Shown piece after piece: positions 20,165 to 28,649 of a DNA stretch of 64,000 bases. A model generated the notes under the pieces. The model was given only the letters and a program-made list of their open reading frames with translations, was not told the DNA's origin and made no database searches. A program made the position numbers and the translations under genes. The stretch comes from Cristatella mucedo (taxonomy: Eukaryota > Bryozoa > Phylactolaemata > Cristatellidae). Position 1 is the first letter of the stretch. Each line of letters opens with the position of its first letter. The stretch is taken from positions 1,118,001-1,182,000 of the forward strand of contig WPIO01000102.1 of NCBI GenBank assembly GCA_009760855.2, read 5' to 3'.

Positions 20165-21224
20165 AATAAAAAACAGCTGATGCAAAAATGCAACATTATC
20201 CAACAAAAATTTTAGCACTTAGTGTGCAACCTTTCTTTATTTTTCGCCAATAAATAAAAAGCAAATATAAAATAATTTTACAGTCAGTAAATATAAATAA
20301 AGACAAAACATTAGTATAGTAAAGCAAGCCACACAACCATGAAATTATTGCTGGATTTAAAATCACGCATTTGGTAAATTACATAGGCTAAATATTGACT
20401 CTTTATATTTTAATTATTAAACTTATAGTCAAAAAACTTGATAGGCAAGGTGCGATTATTTTGTGGCGGTATTGAGGCATAATGTGTATTGCTGATAAAG
20501 TTAGCTGGATGGCAAGATTTGCAATTATCAAATATATTATGGCATCGTTGGTAATGCTGTTTGGCGTTGATGCTGTTTTTAACATTAAATAGTCGGCATA
20601 TTATTACCAATTGAAGTTGCTGCTTGGGATGTGGCTAAAAAGAAAGCATCACGATTAAATTTATATTGCCTAGAAAGAAAAAAGAGACAACAAAATATGA
20701 TCTCATAAGGAGCGTTGGAATTTTATGAGAATTCTGGACTTTGTAAATAATACCTTTAATGGCAACAACCAACACCCCCCCTCCCAACAAATCATATATA
20801 ATTATATATGATTTGTGATTTATAAACATTGTTCATCAACAAGCCTTATAAACAAGGGTTTGATAAGTTAAGAAAACAAAGGTTTTGTGTAAAAGTTGTA
20901 AAAAATGTCAAATTGTACATTTTGATGAAAGAAACAAAATATGATGTACAAATCATATAAACCACATTGATATTAATATTAATATTATTCTCTGAGGGAA
21001 ATAATTATCGCAGAACTGCAAGAATTTTAAGCAAAATGTTTGATAAAAAAATTTCATATCAATTAATGGTTCACTGGATTAAAAATAAAGCTACACAGTT
21101 ACCTATCAACAAGTAAGCATTATGGTGCTTGAATGTTTGCTTGTTATTGGTGTTATATAGATTAGGTAATTAACTGCATTTTATTTTGCAAAACTTACAA
21201 CCAAAACAAGAAAGTTTTGTATTT
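20165..21224. other. Long intergenic region with a perfect palindrome
   Basis: About 1 kb without a convincing gene. It holds a C-rich tract at 20774-20785 beside a 30-bp palindrome, and a repeat of one palindrome arm near 20948. A 37-codon ORF at 20480-20593 (MCIADKVSWMARF...) is hydrophobic in its middle but has no support. DnaA-box or CtrA-site arrays were not evident. Confidence 0.45.
20787..20816. repeat. Perfect 30-bp AT-rich palindrome
   Basis: The two 15-bp arms are exact reverse complements with no spacer (left arm ACAAATCATATATAA). A C-rich tract lies just upstream, and an ACAAATCATATA half-copy appears at about 20948-20959. It could be a binding site for a dimeric protein or a cruciform-prone site. 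On RNA it would form a hairpin with a minimal loop. Confidence 0.7.
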
Positions 21225-21926
21225 TCAGGAATGTTTGTTGTTGGAAAGAATACGCTTAAATGCAATCCAATCTCTCATACCAAGATTTGGCTCGAAATTT
21301 CTCATTTGATCTCTGGTTGTTTGGCAAATTTCTGGCGATATCAAATTTAGATTGGTGCTGTTTTTCTCTGCTGCAATTTGAATTTGGCAAGCTTTTTGCA
21401 GAAAAATAGTCTTTAATATTGCTGCCTGAATTGTTTCGCCGAAAATTAATGCACCATGATTTTCTAGCATAACCACTTCGGTGGTATTATCTATTTGTTC
21501 GGCAAGAGATGTATCATTTTTGCTTTCCAATATTAGTCCGTCATATTTCAGATACTTCACATTGCCATGAGTCATGCAATAATGTTGGCTTATTGGCAAT
21601 AGACCCAACTTAGTTGCAGAAATTGCAATAATTTCTATAGTATGAATGTGAATTATTGCTTGAATGAGGCTATTTTTTTTATAGCAATTGCCGTGAATCG
21701 CAAATCCAGTTCTGTTATATTTCTCTTTACCTTCTATTATTTCTCCATTATAATTTAATTTAATGATCTTATCTGGCGTCATTTCTTCAAAAAAATATCC
21801 AAAGCCTCCAATATAAAAGCCATCTCCATATCTTATTGATGCGTGTGTATAGGTTAGATCATCTAGATTTAATTGGGCGATTATATTATGGGCAAGAGAT
21901 AGATCTTCTATTAATTGTGTCGTCAT
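21225..21926 (-). CDS. Class II aldolase/adducin family protein
   Basis: This 233-aa protein (from the ATG giving MTTQLIEDLSLAH) has the class II aldolase fold markers: a substrate-loop region near ASIRYGDGFYI, the zinc-binding His pair in IIHIHTIEI, and a third His in LENHGALIFGETI. Family members include fuculose-phosphate aldolase, ribulose-phosphate 4-epimerase and, in several alphaproteobacteria, uncharacterised solitary homologues. The substrate cannot be inferred and no sugar pathway genes lie nearby. An upstream ATG at 21947 adds seven residues. No Shine-Dalgarno. Confidence 0.88.
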   Translation of the reverse strand: MTTQLIEDLSLAHNIIAQLNLDDLTYTHASIRYGDGFYIGGFGYFFEEMTPDKIIKLNYNGEIIEGKEKYNRTGFAIHGNCYKKNSLIQAIIHIHTIEIIAISATKLGLLPISQHYCMTHGNVKYLKYDGLILESKNDTSLAEQIDNTTEVVMLENHGALIFGETIQAAILKTIFLQKACQIQIAAEKNSTNLNLISPEICQTTRDQMRNFEPNLGMRDWIAFKRILSNNKHS

Positions 21927-21947
21927 GAGGTTGAAAATTATATTCAA

Positions 21948-22655
21948 AATAATTGCGATGAATTATAAGTTTAATATGATATTTTTTGTTGTAAAGTTAT
22001 TTATTTTTGTGCTATGATGCTATGATCTTGTTGGTATTAAAGTAAAACTTTCTCTAAATAGCCTCATTGATATAAAAAATTACATAAATGATGATTATAT
22101 AATGCTTGTAATTTGGCGTTAATATTTTTATGCAATATTGGCGTTATGAAGCATATTTGTATGTGAGAGGCATTCAATTTCTATCAACGCCTCCAAATTG
22201 TTAAACTAGTGTTGTTAGATAATTTGATTAAAATATATCTTCTTATCGTGACTTGGATTTTAGAATCATTGATTATCAAATCTTGCATCCTTATTTTGTT
22301 TTGGCGGAATCTGTCATTGATGATGATAGATTGTGTTTTGTGATTTTTTGGTGCCTAATTTTTGCTGCAATTATATGATATTTTCATTTTGCCCAAATGA
22401 TATTCCGTGCATTATATGAATGTCATTTCTCGCAACTTTGCCTCTTGCAATGATAATGATTTTAGATTGTGTTATTTTTTATCATCACTTTAGATATTGT
22501 AGTTTTTTATCTTATATGGTGATGTTGTTTTGTCAGATAGCATGCTGTGCAATTTTTGTACGTGCATATGTGAAAAAATAAATTATTTTTGTGAGTGATT
22601 TTTTTAGCGCAATAATTATGCATTAAGCTTCTAATTCACGATAATAATTTATTAA
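21948..22655. other. AT-rich spacer, no gene seen
   Basis: About 700 bp between the aldolase gene and the end of truB, both on the minus strand. All frames are interrupted, and no repeats or RNA genes were recognised. Confidence 0.5.
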
Positions 22656-23378
22656 CTAATTATTGTTTATTTGTTGTAAAAAAAACTGCCAATCTTCCGT
22701 ATTTTCTAGTTGATCTAAAGTTGCGGATTCCTCCACAATAAACAATCCTACTTTGGTTCTTTTTAAGGCAGTGCAATGGGCAAGTCCACCCATATATTGT
22801 GCCAAATCTGTTATTAATTGCCTAATATAAGTTCCTTTGCTGCAGGTTATTGTGAAGCAATAATTGTTTGCATTGTGCTGTTTTATTGCAAATTCAAAAA
22901 TTTCAATTTCCTTATTTTTAGAATGCATGATATCCTGCATGGAAGTTACATCCATTGTGCCACTTCTTGCAATGTCGCACATGCGCTTTCCATGATGTTT
23001 TGTTGCAGAATAAACTGGAGGACTTTGCATGATTTTGCCAATAAAGCTATCTTTAATTGCCCTCTCAATGGTGGTTGGATTGGGTTGAAAATTGCTGCTT
23101 TGATTGATGATTTTTCCTTCGCAATCGCCAGTATCTGTTGCCGTGCCAAATTGCACTATTACTTCATATTGTTTGATTGCATCTGTTAGTAGGTTTATCT
23201 CTTTTGTGCTTTTACCACATGCAATTGGCAGCACGCCACAGGCGAATGGATCAAGAGTACCAGCATATCCACTTTTTTTTACCAGAGTTATTTTTCTGAA
23301 TTTTGCCAAAGCGGTATTTGATGTAATGCCAGTTGGCTTGTAAAAATTAACAAAACCAGCACAATCTATTTTAGACAT
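22656..23378 (-). CDS. truB: tRNA pseudouridine(55) synthase
   Basis: The enzyme (240 aa) isomerises U55 in the T-loop of tRNAs. The catalytic Asp43 lies in the motif GYAGTLDPFACGVLPI. The N-terminal NFYKPTGITS and the later TKHHGKRMCDIARSG and CSKGTYIRQL segments are standard TruB landmarks. The length is short for the family, without a C-terminal PUA extension. No Shine-Dalgarno at the proper spacing is seen; a GGAG about 20 nt upstream is too far. It is divergent from pepA across about 155 bp. Confidence 0.96.
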   Translation of the reverse strand: MSKIDCAGFVNFYKPTGITSNTALAKFRKITLVKKSGYAGTLDPFACGVLPIACGKSTKEINLLTDAIKQYEVIVQFGTATDTGDCEGKIINQSSNFQPNPTTIERAIKDSFIGKIMQSPPVYSATKHHGKRMCDIARSGTMDVTSMQDIMHSKNKEIEIFEFAIKQHNANNYCFTITCSKGTYIRQLITDLAQYMGGLAHCTALKRTKVGLFIVEESATLDQLENTEDWQFFLQQINNN

Positions 23379-23533
23379 ATAAAAATATTTAATTTACTCC
23401 ATCGCAAAAACAAATCCGGTAAAGTCAAACATTATTCTGATGTTTTGTGGTTTTGGCTGCGGCAATTTATTAAAAATCATTGCTTATTAAAAACCCCCTC
23501 ATCCCATCGGCAAGATTAACTAATATATATTAT

Positions 23534-25099
23534 ATGACTCTGCCTGCTTTATCGGAAGTTCCTAGTTTGTTTTCCACAATTCAGCTGAAAGATTCCAATG
23601 CTATTGTTATTGCCTTGCCAAAAGTTTATTTTCAGTCCTTAAAAAATGATGAAAAAATAGCTGATATTGCTGCATTAAAGTCCTGTCTGGATCTTGTTTG
23701 TTCCGGTGATGCTATAATTGATTTAATGGATGTCATTAAAAATCTTTACACAGAAGATAGGAAGTCTTTTGTTGTGACAAAAAAAATTAATAATATAATG
23801 CGTGAAATTTGTTTTTGCGTTGTTGAAGAGGCAAAAGATACCTATCCGTTAAATTCTGCCCTACAGCTTGCAGCAAGTGCTCTGGCACAAAATATTGGAG
23901 GTTCTTTGTATGGTACTTTTGGTTTGGTAGATCATAAATCTATCAGCGTTATTGCCAAAGATGCAGAAACAGCACTATATATTGCATATGGTTTGGCACA
24001 GAAAAGTTATAAATATAATAAATCGACTGGTGAAACAAAGGAAAAAAAAGATCAAAAAGTGGAAGTTGCGATTTTGGCGGAATCTTTTATTCAAGAGAAG
24101 GTTATCGCCAGATATAATGCAGAATTGCAGGCTATTTTTCTAACTTGCGATTTGGTAAATAGTCCCGCCAATCTGCTAAATCCTGAAAGCTACAGTCTTT
24201 TACTAAAAGAAATCTGCGAAGAAAACGAACTCGATTGCAGAATTCTAGATTCAAAATCTCTAGAGCAAATAGGAGCAAGATTGCTACTTGGTGTTGGCAA
24301 GGGCTCAGTTGTTGATACCAAAATGGTGGTGCTGGAACATCGCGGCAGAAATGATGAAAAGTATGACATTGTGCTGGTTGGCAAGGGAGTTACTTTTGAT
24401 ACGGGCGGCTCTTGCCTTAAGCCTTCCAGATACATGTATGATATGAAAACAGATATGGCCGGTTCTGCTGTGGTTTTTGCAGTGTGCTTGTTGGCAAAAA
24501 AACTTGCCCTACCAATAAACATTGTGGCAATTGGTGGATTGGTGGAAAACAACATTGGCACTGAGGCACTTTATCCTGGCGATGTTGTGAAATCTATGGC
24601 CGGTAAAACAGTTGAAATTTTAGATACAGATGCCGAAGGTAGATTGGTTTTGGCAGATCTTTTACACTATGCAGAAAAAACCTATCAGCCAAAATATATA
24701 GTCGATCTTGCAACCCTGACTGGATCGATAGTTTCAGCTCTTGGTGCAAAATTAGCCGGCCTGTACAGCAATGATGCAATTCTGCAGGAGCATTTATTAG
24801 CTTGCGGTGCAAAAGCTGGCGAGAGGCTTTGGGCCATGCCGTTACTTCCAGACTATCAAGATGAATTAAAATCATCAGTCGCTGATATTAAAAATTGCAC
24901 AAAAAATGGTCAGGGAGATACCGCAGTTGCCGCACAATTTTTAAGTAATTTTATCATAAAAACTAGCTCTTGGGCTCATCTAGATATTGCTGGAGTTGCA
25001 AGTGAAAGCTCTCATTCGGAAACTATAGACAAGGAAGCCTCTGGCTTTGGTGTTAAATTGCTTTCAGAAATGCTGCAGATAATTGTGGCTGGAAAGTAG
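23534..25099 (+). CDS. pepA: Leucyl aminopeptidase (M17)
   Basis: This cytosolic zinc/manganese aminopeptidase (521 aa) has the M17 signatures VGKGVTFDTGGSCLKP and NTDAEGRL-type (here LDTDAEGRLVLAD), which carry the metal ligands and catalytic Arg. The N-terminal macro-like domain occupies about the first 170 residues. An upstream TTG at 23480 is possible, but the ATG at 23534 (MTLPALSEV) fits better. The codons at 24762-24971 have a second, broken copy 410 bp further on. Confidence 0.96.
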   Translation: MTLPALSEVPSLFSTIQLKDSNAIVIALPKVYFQSLKNDEKIADIAALKSCLDLVCSGDAIIDLMDVIKNLYTEDRKSFVVTKKINNIMREICFCVVEEAKDTYPLNSALQLAASALAQNIGGSLYGTFGLVDHKSISVIAKDAETALYIAYGLAQKSYKYNKSTGETKEKKDQKVEVAILAESFIQEKVIARYNAELQAIFLTCDLVNSPANLLNPESYSLLLKEICEENELDCRILDSKSLEQIGARLLLGVGKGSVVDTKMVVLEHRGRNDEKYDIVLVGKGVTFDTGGSCLKPSRYMYDMKTDMAGSAVVFAVCLLAKKLALPINIVAIGGLVENNIGTEALYPGDVVKSMAGKTVEILDTDAEGRLVLADLLHYAEKTYQPKYIVDLATLTGSIVSALGAKLAGLYSNDAILQEHLLACGAKAGERLWAMPLLPDYQDELKSSVADIKNCTKNGQGDTAVAAQFLSNFIIKTSSWAHLDIAGVASESSHSETIDKEASGFGVKLLSEMLQIIVAGK

Positions 25100-25171
25100 A
25101 TTGTGCGAAGGCAGATATTGCGGTCTCTCCATTTGGTGTAAAATGATTCAAAATTAGGCGATTGGGCGTTT

Positions 25172-25381
25172 TGTACAGTAAAGACAAAATACTGCAGGAG
25201 CATTTATTATCTTGAGGTGCCAAATCTGGCGAGAGGCTTTGGGCCATGCCGTTACTTCCAGACTATCAAGATGAATTAAAATCATCAGTCGCTGATATTA
25301 AAAATTGCACAAAAAATGGTCAGGGAGATACCGCAGTTGCCGCACAATTTTTAAGTAATTTTATCACAAAAACTAGCTCTT
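25172..25381 (+). pseudogene. Partial direct duplication of pepA 3' region
   Basis: This stretch repeats pepA 24762-24971 at a constant offset of 410 bp with only a few differences after the first 20 bases. One difference turns a Cys codon into TGA. There is no start codon or upstream part. Directly after the copy, a 14-bp piece (TCAAGATGAATTAA at 25383) repeats a third time. It is a recent, non-functional fragment abutting the end of the next gene. Confidence 0.92.
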
Positions 25382-25405
25382 TTCAAGATGAATTAAGAAT
25401 GTTTT

Positions 25406-25912
25406 TTAATTGGCGGTAAACACAGATACGAGTGCAAAATTATTGCCAGATACCGCTCCTGACAGCAAACATGGAGGTAGGGCAATAACAGATCCGGCCT
25501 CTAGTGGTGCGGATGTAAGGTTTTTGGTTGAGAGGGAAAGATTAAAAGGTTCGTTTTTTTTGCAATCGGTGTCGAATAGCAGAGAAACCAATGCTCCAGT
25601 TTTTATGATATTAACGGATGTTCCTGAAGAGTAAGTATAAACTAAATAACTTTCTGCGCCTGCAGTGGCAATAGACCATTGATCAATAAGTACTGTATTA
25701 TCGTTATCCCTTACCTGTGCCGGCGCTATAGCTAAACAATAAATATCACTAGCAACTGATGAAGTTGTTACTGGCTGTATGTTGCCATTAGAATCTATAG
25801 TGCACCAATCTCCAGATTTTACTGGCGCACTGCAATTAATTTGTTGTATTGATGCCGAGCCTGTGTAATGTCCTCTAATGTTAACTTTAGGAATATTGTT
25901 GATTGTATTCAT
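25406..25912 (-). CDS. Capsid-cement-like (DUF2190-like) hypothetical protein, copy 2
   Basis: This 168-aa protein is paralogous to the next gene upstream. Both share an N-terminal block: VNIRG, CSAPVKSGDWCT, DSNGNI, PVT, SSV and DIYC. The order 'property set - GDW - default value - present-value' recalls phage head-decoration/capsid-cement proteins (DUF2190 type), which form small beta-rich domains; that link is an inference from pattern only. The C-terminal halves diverge but both keep an ALPPCL/ALPQPL segment. No signal peptide. The pepA fragment lies immediately downstream. A 22-bp element upstream is shared with the paralogue. Confidence 0.7.
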   Translation of the reverse strand: MNTINNIPKVNIRGHYTGSASIQQINCSAPVKSGDWCTIDSNGNIQPVTTSSVASDIYCLAIAPAQVRDNDNTVLIDQWSIATAGAESYLVYTYSSGTSVNIIKTGALVSLLFDTDCKKNEPFNLSLSTKNLTSAPLEAGSVIALPPCLLSGAVSGNNFALVSVFTAN

Positions 25913-25957
25913 ATTTTTTTAGATAAATTATAGATATTAATATTAATAAATTTTTTT

Positions 25958-25979
25958 AAATTTGGACTTTATTGCTATA
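25958..25979 (-). promoter_or_regulatory. 22-bp element shared by both paralogue leaders (copy 2)
   Basis: The 22 bp here are identical to 26676-26697. On the coding strand the element begins TATAGCAATAAAG and ends 45 nt before the ATG at 25912. It may be a promoter or leader segment co-duplicated with the gene. Confidence 0.55.
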
Positions 25980-26039
25980 GCTATAACAATTAAAAGTTAA
26001 ATTTATAAGTAAGATAAATTGCTAAAAAATTCAATATCT

Positions 26040-26594
26040 TTACAATTTTAAGCTTGTTTGGGTTTTTTCTAAGTCCCAAGGCCAAGGACTACCGCCAACA
26101 TTTATCATTAAAAAATTATTGGCAGGCATTGAATAATCCGGATATGGCCAGCATAGCGGCTGTGGCAGGGCAATAACGTATCCGGGCTTCACTGGTGCAT
26201 ATGAAATATTTTTGTCGTCTAGAGAAATATTAATTCCCATTGGCGCTCTGTCGCTAAATTTTGTATTACATAATAGCCAAACCGCCTGTCCTGCATTGGG
26301 ATCAGATGAAATAGGTTCGACTGATGATATAGGAACTGAAGAACCTGGAGCATAATGATATACTGCATATTGCGTTCCGCCTTGATTTTCCAAAGACCAT
26401 CCATCGCCAAACACTTCCCCTCCTGGCTCTAGAGCTACACAATAAATATCATTAGTAACTGATGAGGCTGTAACAGGCTTTATATTGCCGTTAGAATCTA
26501 GAGTGCACCAATCTCCAGATTTGACTGGTGCACTGCAAATAAGTGATCTTACGTTGTTCTCTGATATGTAGCTTCCTCTAATGTTAACTGTCAT
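26040..26594 (-). CDS. Capsid-cement-like (DUF2190-like) hypothetical protein, copy 1
   Basis: This 184-aa paralogue of the gene at 25406 begins MTVNIRGSYIS and shares the SAPVKSGDWCTLDSNGNI block and the DIYCVALEPG segment. The C-terminus is unique and Pro/Trp-rich (CWPYPDYSMPANNF). The two genes are in tandem on one strand, 127 bp apart, and highly similar at the DNA level in their 5' halves, which indicates a fairly recent duplication followed by C-terminal divergence. No other phage structural gene is visible, so function as a phage remnant, a domesticated structural protein or a secreted protein is open. Confidence 0.7.
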   Translation of the reverse strand: MTVNIRGSYISENNVRSLICSAPVKSGDWCTLDSNGNIKPVTASSVTNDIYCVALEPGGEVFGDGWSLENQGGTQYAVYHYAPGSSVPISSVEPISSDPNAGQAVWLLCNTKFSDRAPMGINISLDDKNISYAPVKPGYVIALPQPLCWPYPDYSMPANNFLMINVGGSPWPWDLEKTQTSLKL

Positions 26595-27186
26595 ATTTTT
26601 TTATATAAATTAAAGCATTAGTTTTCTTAGAACTTAAGTATTTTTATTAAAATCTTATTATCAAGAAGTTTTGTTAAATTTGGACTTTATTGCTATAATA
26701 AAGTCAGCAAAAATTACCTTTACTGGTGAAAGAAAATTGTTGAAAATTAAATATCTTTAATAATGTAATACATCACGAAATAACTAACATCTTTAGAACA
26801 AATTAAGCAAATGGCCGATGAATAGAACGAAAATTTTTTTTGATCGGTATTATGGATGGAGCGGTGCGGGATTTAAATCAATCATGCAAACAAAGTAAAA
26901 CAGACTTACACCAGCTTGTCAGTTCATCTGAAATCATTGCAATAACGACACACTCTACTGGCATTAGTTGATTTGCCGATTGTGGTGGCGTAGTATTGTG
27001 TGCATGTTCGGTCGTCATCTGACATGAATGTATAAAGCAATTTTGATGATTGGGGCTTTGAAAGACGAAATCTGAGCCTTGCGATATTTCGCAAAGAAGT
27101 GCTTGAGTTATGATTTTAATCTAAATATACAACATTCTTTGTGTATCGTTTTTTTGGTGTTTTTTTGACTTGCATTTCTCGTCACA
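26595..27186. other. Spacer with possible small gene remnants
   Basis: Contains the shared 22-bp element at 26676. Two overlapping short ORFs of 40-46 codons (plus strand from about 26852, starting MDGAVRDLNQSCKQSKTD, and minus strand from about 27024, starting MTTEHAHNTTPPQS) look protein-like but cannot be verified. No intact gene was seen. Confidence 0.35.
26676..26697 (-). promoter_or_regulatory. 22-bp element shared by both paralogue leaders (copy 1)
   Basis: Identical to 25958-25979. It lies 81 nt upstream of the ATG at 26594, against 45 nt for the other copy, so the spacer has changed while the element was kept. Confidence 0.55.
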
Positions 27187-28014
27187 TTATCTTTCTGTAA
27201 AGTATTGAAATTTAGAGACCGTGTTTTTTACTTGCTCTACGGCTTCATTTTGTTTTTCGATTGCTTTATCTATCTCTTTTTCTTCTGTGACTTTGCCGTC
27301 TTTTGGCTTTGCATTTGTTGCTGTTGTGACTGGTGTTGGGGTATTGTTTTTTGGCACAATAAAATCATAAATTCTCATTGTATCAAGATGGAAAGTTTTT
27401 TGCAGCGGAATTTTTATTATTACATCTTCGCCATCCATTTTAATATTTGCGAAGTATTTGTATTTTTTTTCGATATTTTCCCGCACTAAGTCTGCAAGAT
27501 TTTTATCTATTTTTTTCACTCTAATTACAACAAAAAAGCTGCCAATTTCAAGTAGATCAAAATTTATATTATCTATGGCGTGAGATGTGTTGATGTTTTC
27601 TTGGTCGATTTTGTTTTTGTTAATCCAAATGGCCCAATTGTTTTTGCTGTTAATAACCACAGAATTGTAGGTGATTAAGTTGTCAGGATTTGTTGTGGCA
27701 GAATTTGCTGCATTTTTTTCTTTTTTTATATTATTTTCTGAGTTTGAGGCTTTTTTTCGATTGCGATGTGTGTTGTTTAGGTTAAATTTTAGATTATATT
27801 TGATGTTGTGGCCATCTGTGGTGGAATATTTATAGTCTGTTAGGCCATAGCCGTTAAAATCTCTTTCTTTTTCTAGCGTTTTTAATGCCACGGCTTTGAG
27901 GACTTCTTCTGTTATGTGAAAAATCTTTGCCTTTTCGGAAAGTTTATCAAGTCCAAAAGCAGAGCCACAATGCAGCAGTAAAAAAAATAGCAATATTTTT
28001 AATTTTTGTATCAT
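27187..28014 (-). CDS. Secreted protein, third gene of a T2SS/T4P-like platform operon
   Basis: This 275-aa protein has an N-terminal hydrophobic signal (residues 5-21, KLKILLFFLLLHCGSAFG) and then a mainly polar, Lys/Asn-rich domain. The C-terminus (from about residue 225) is low complexity and Lys/Glu/Gln-rich. It is the last gene of an operon whose first two members resemble GspL/GspM or PilM-N/PilO, so the position is that of PilP or GspC-like partners. No lipobox of standard form is present. I cannot confirm the family by sequence. The start overlaps the upstream stop by one base (TAATG). Confidence 0.6.
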   Translation of the reverse strand: MIQKLKILLFFLLLHCGSAFGLDKLSEKAKIFHITEEVLKAVALKTLEKERDFNGYGLTDYKYSTTDGHNIKYNLKFNLNNTHRNRKKASNSENNIKKEKNAANSATTNPDNLITYNSVVINSKNNWAIWINKNKIDQENINTSHAIDNINFDLLEIGSFFVVIRVKKIDKNLADLVRENIEKKYKYFANIKMDGEDVIIKIPLQKTFHLDTMRIYDFIVPKNNTPTPVTTATNAKPKDGKVTEEKEIDKAIEKQNEAVEQVKNTVSKFQYFTER

Positions 28015-28649
28015 TATGCTTCGGATGAGATGTTATGTTCTAAAATTATCCATACTAAAGAGGCCTTAATTTTTAATGGAGCTGTAGAGACTGTGGATGC
28101 TTCGGGGCTTGAATCTGAATTTTGTTGCTCTGTTTGTTTTAGCTCTACTGTTTCTATCTGTAAATCTGTTGTTACAACCATGCCAGGACAGAAAGACTTT
28201 ACATATTCTATAAAGTTAAAAATATCAGGTTCGGAATAAGCATCAAAACTTAAGGCAAGTGAATATTGCTTAATAGATATTTCTGGGTCTTGTATTGCAA
28301 AAACATCCTGCAATTCCATTTGCGTTACTTGCAGCAGCTCTGTTGGTGAGATGCTAAAGTTTTCTATGTTATAAATATCCAAAGCATTGTTAAATAATAT
28401 ATTCAAATATCCAAGCTTCATTCCATCAACAACTTTTAGCTGGGGGTCTATTTTATCTATCCCCTGAATCATATTATTATATAAATCTATATCAGATTTT
28501 CTGCGATGTAGAGAGGCAACGGCGGAATCTGTTTTACTTTCATAGTCTTTGATTTGTTGTTTTAAAGAGAGGTTTGTTTTTTCCTCTGTGGTGATTATTG
28601 CAACTAAAGCTGCAACTAAAGCTGCAATGGTAGCGATTTTCTTCTTCAT
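28014..28649 (-). CDS. PilO/GspM-like bitopic inner-membrane protein
   Basis: This 211-aa protein has one N-terminal transmembrane helix (residues 5-22, IATIAALVAALVAI), a short coiled coil (about 24-60) and a periplasmic alpha/beta domain. The layout matches PilO or GspM, which dimerise under the inner membrane as part of the pilus or type II secretion assembly platform. The start codon overlaps the upstream gene's stop by ATGA, which implies co-translation. Sequence identity to known PilO is not apparent to me, so the call rests on architecture and gene order. Confidence 0.6.
   Translation of the reverse strand: MKKKIATIAALVAALVAIITTEEKTNLSLKQQIKDYESKTDSAVASLHRRKSDIDLYNNMIQGIDKIDPQLKVVDGMKLGYLNILFNNALDIYNIENFSISPTELLQVTQMELQDVFAIQDPEISIKQYSLALSFDAYSEPDIFNFIEYVKSFCPGMVVTTDLQIETVELKQTEQQNSDSSPEASTVSTAPLKIKASLVWIILEHNISSEA

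Noticed and set aside
20165-21224. Chromosomal replication origin
   Set aside because: There is a palindrome and AT-rich DNA, but no cluster of DnaA boxes, no dnaA or hemE-type neighbours, and GC skew could not be computed.
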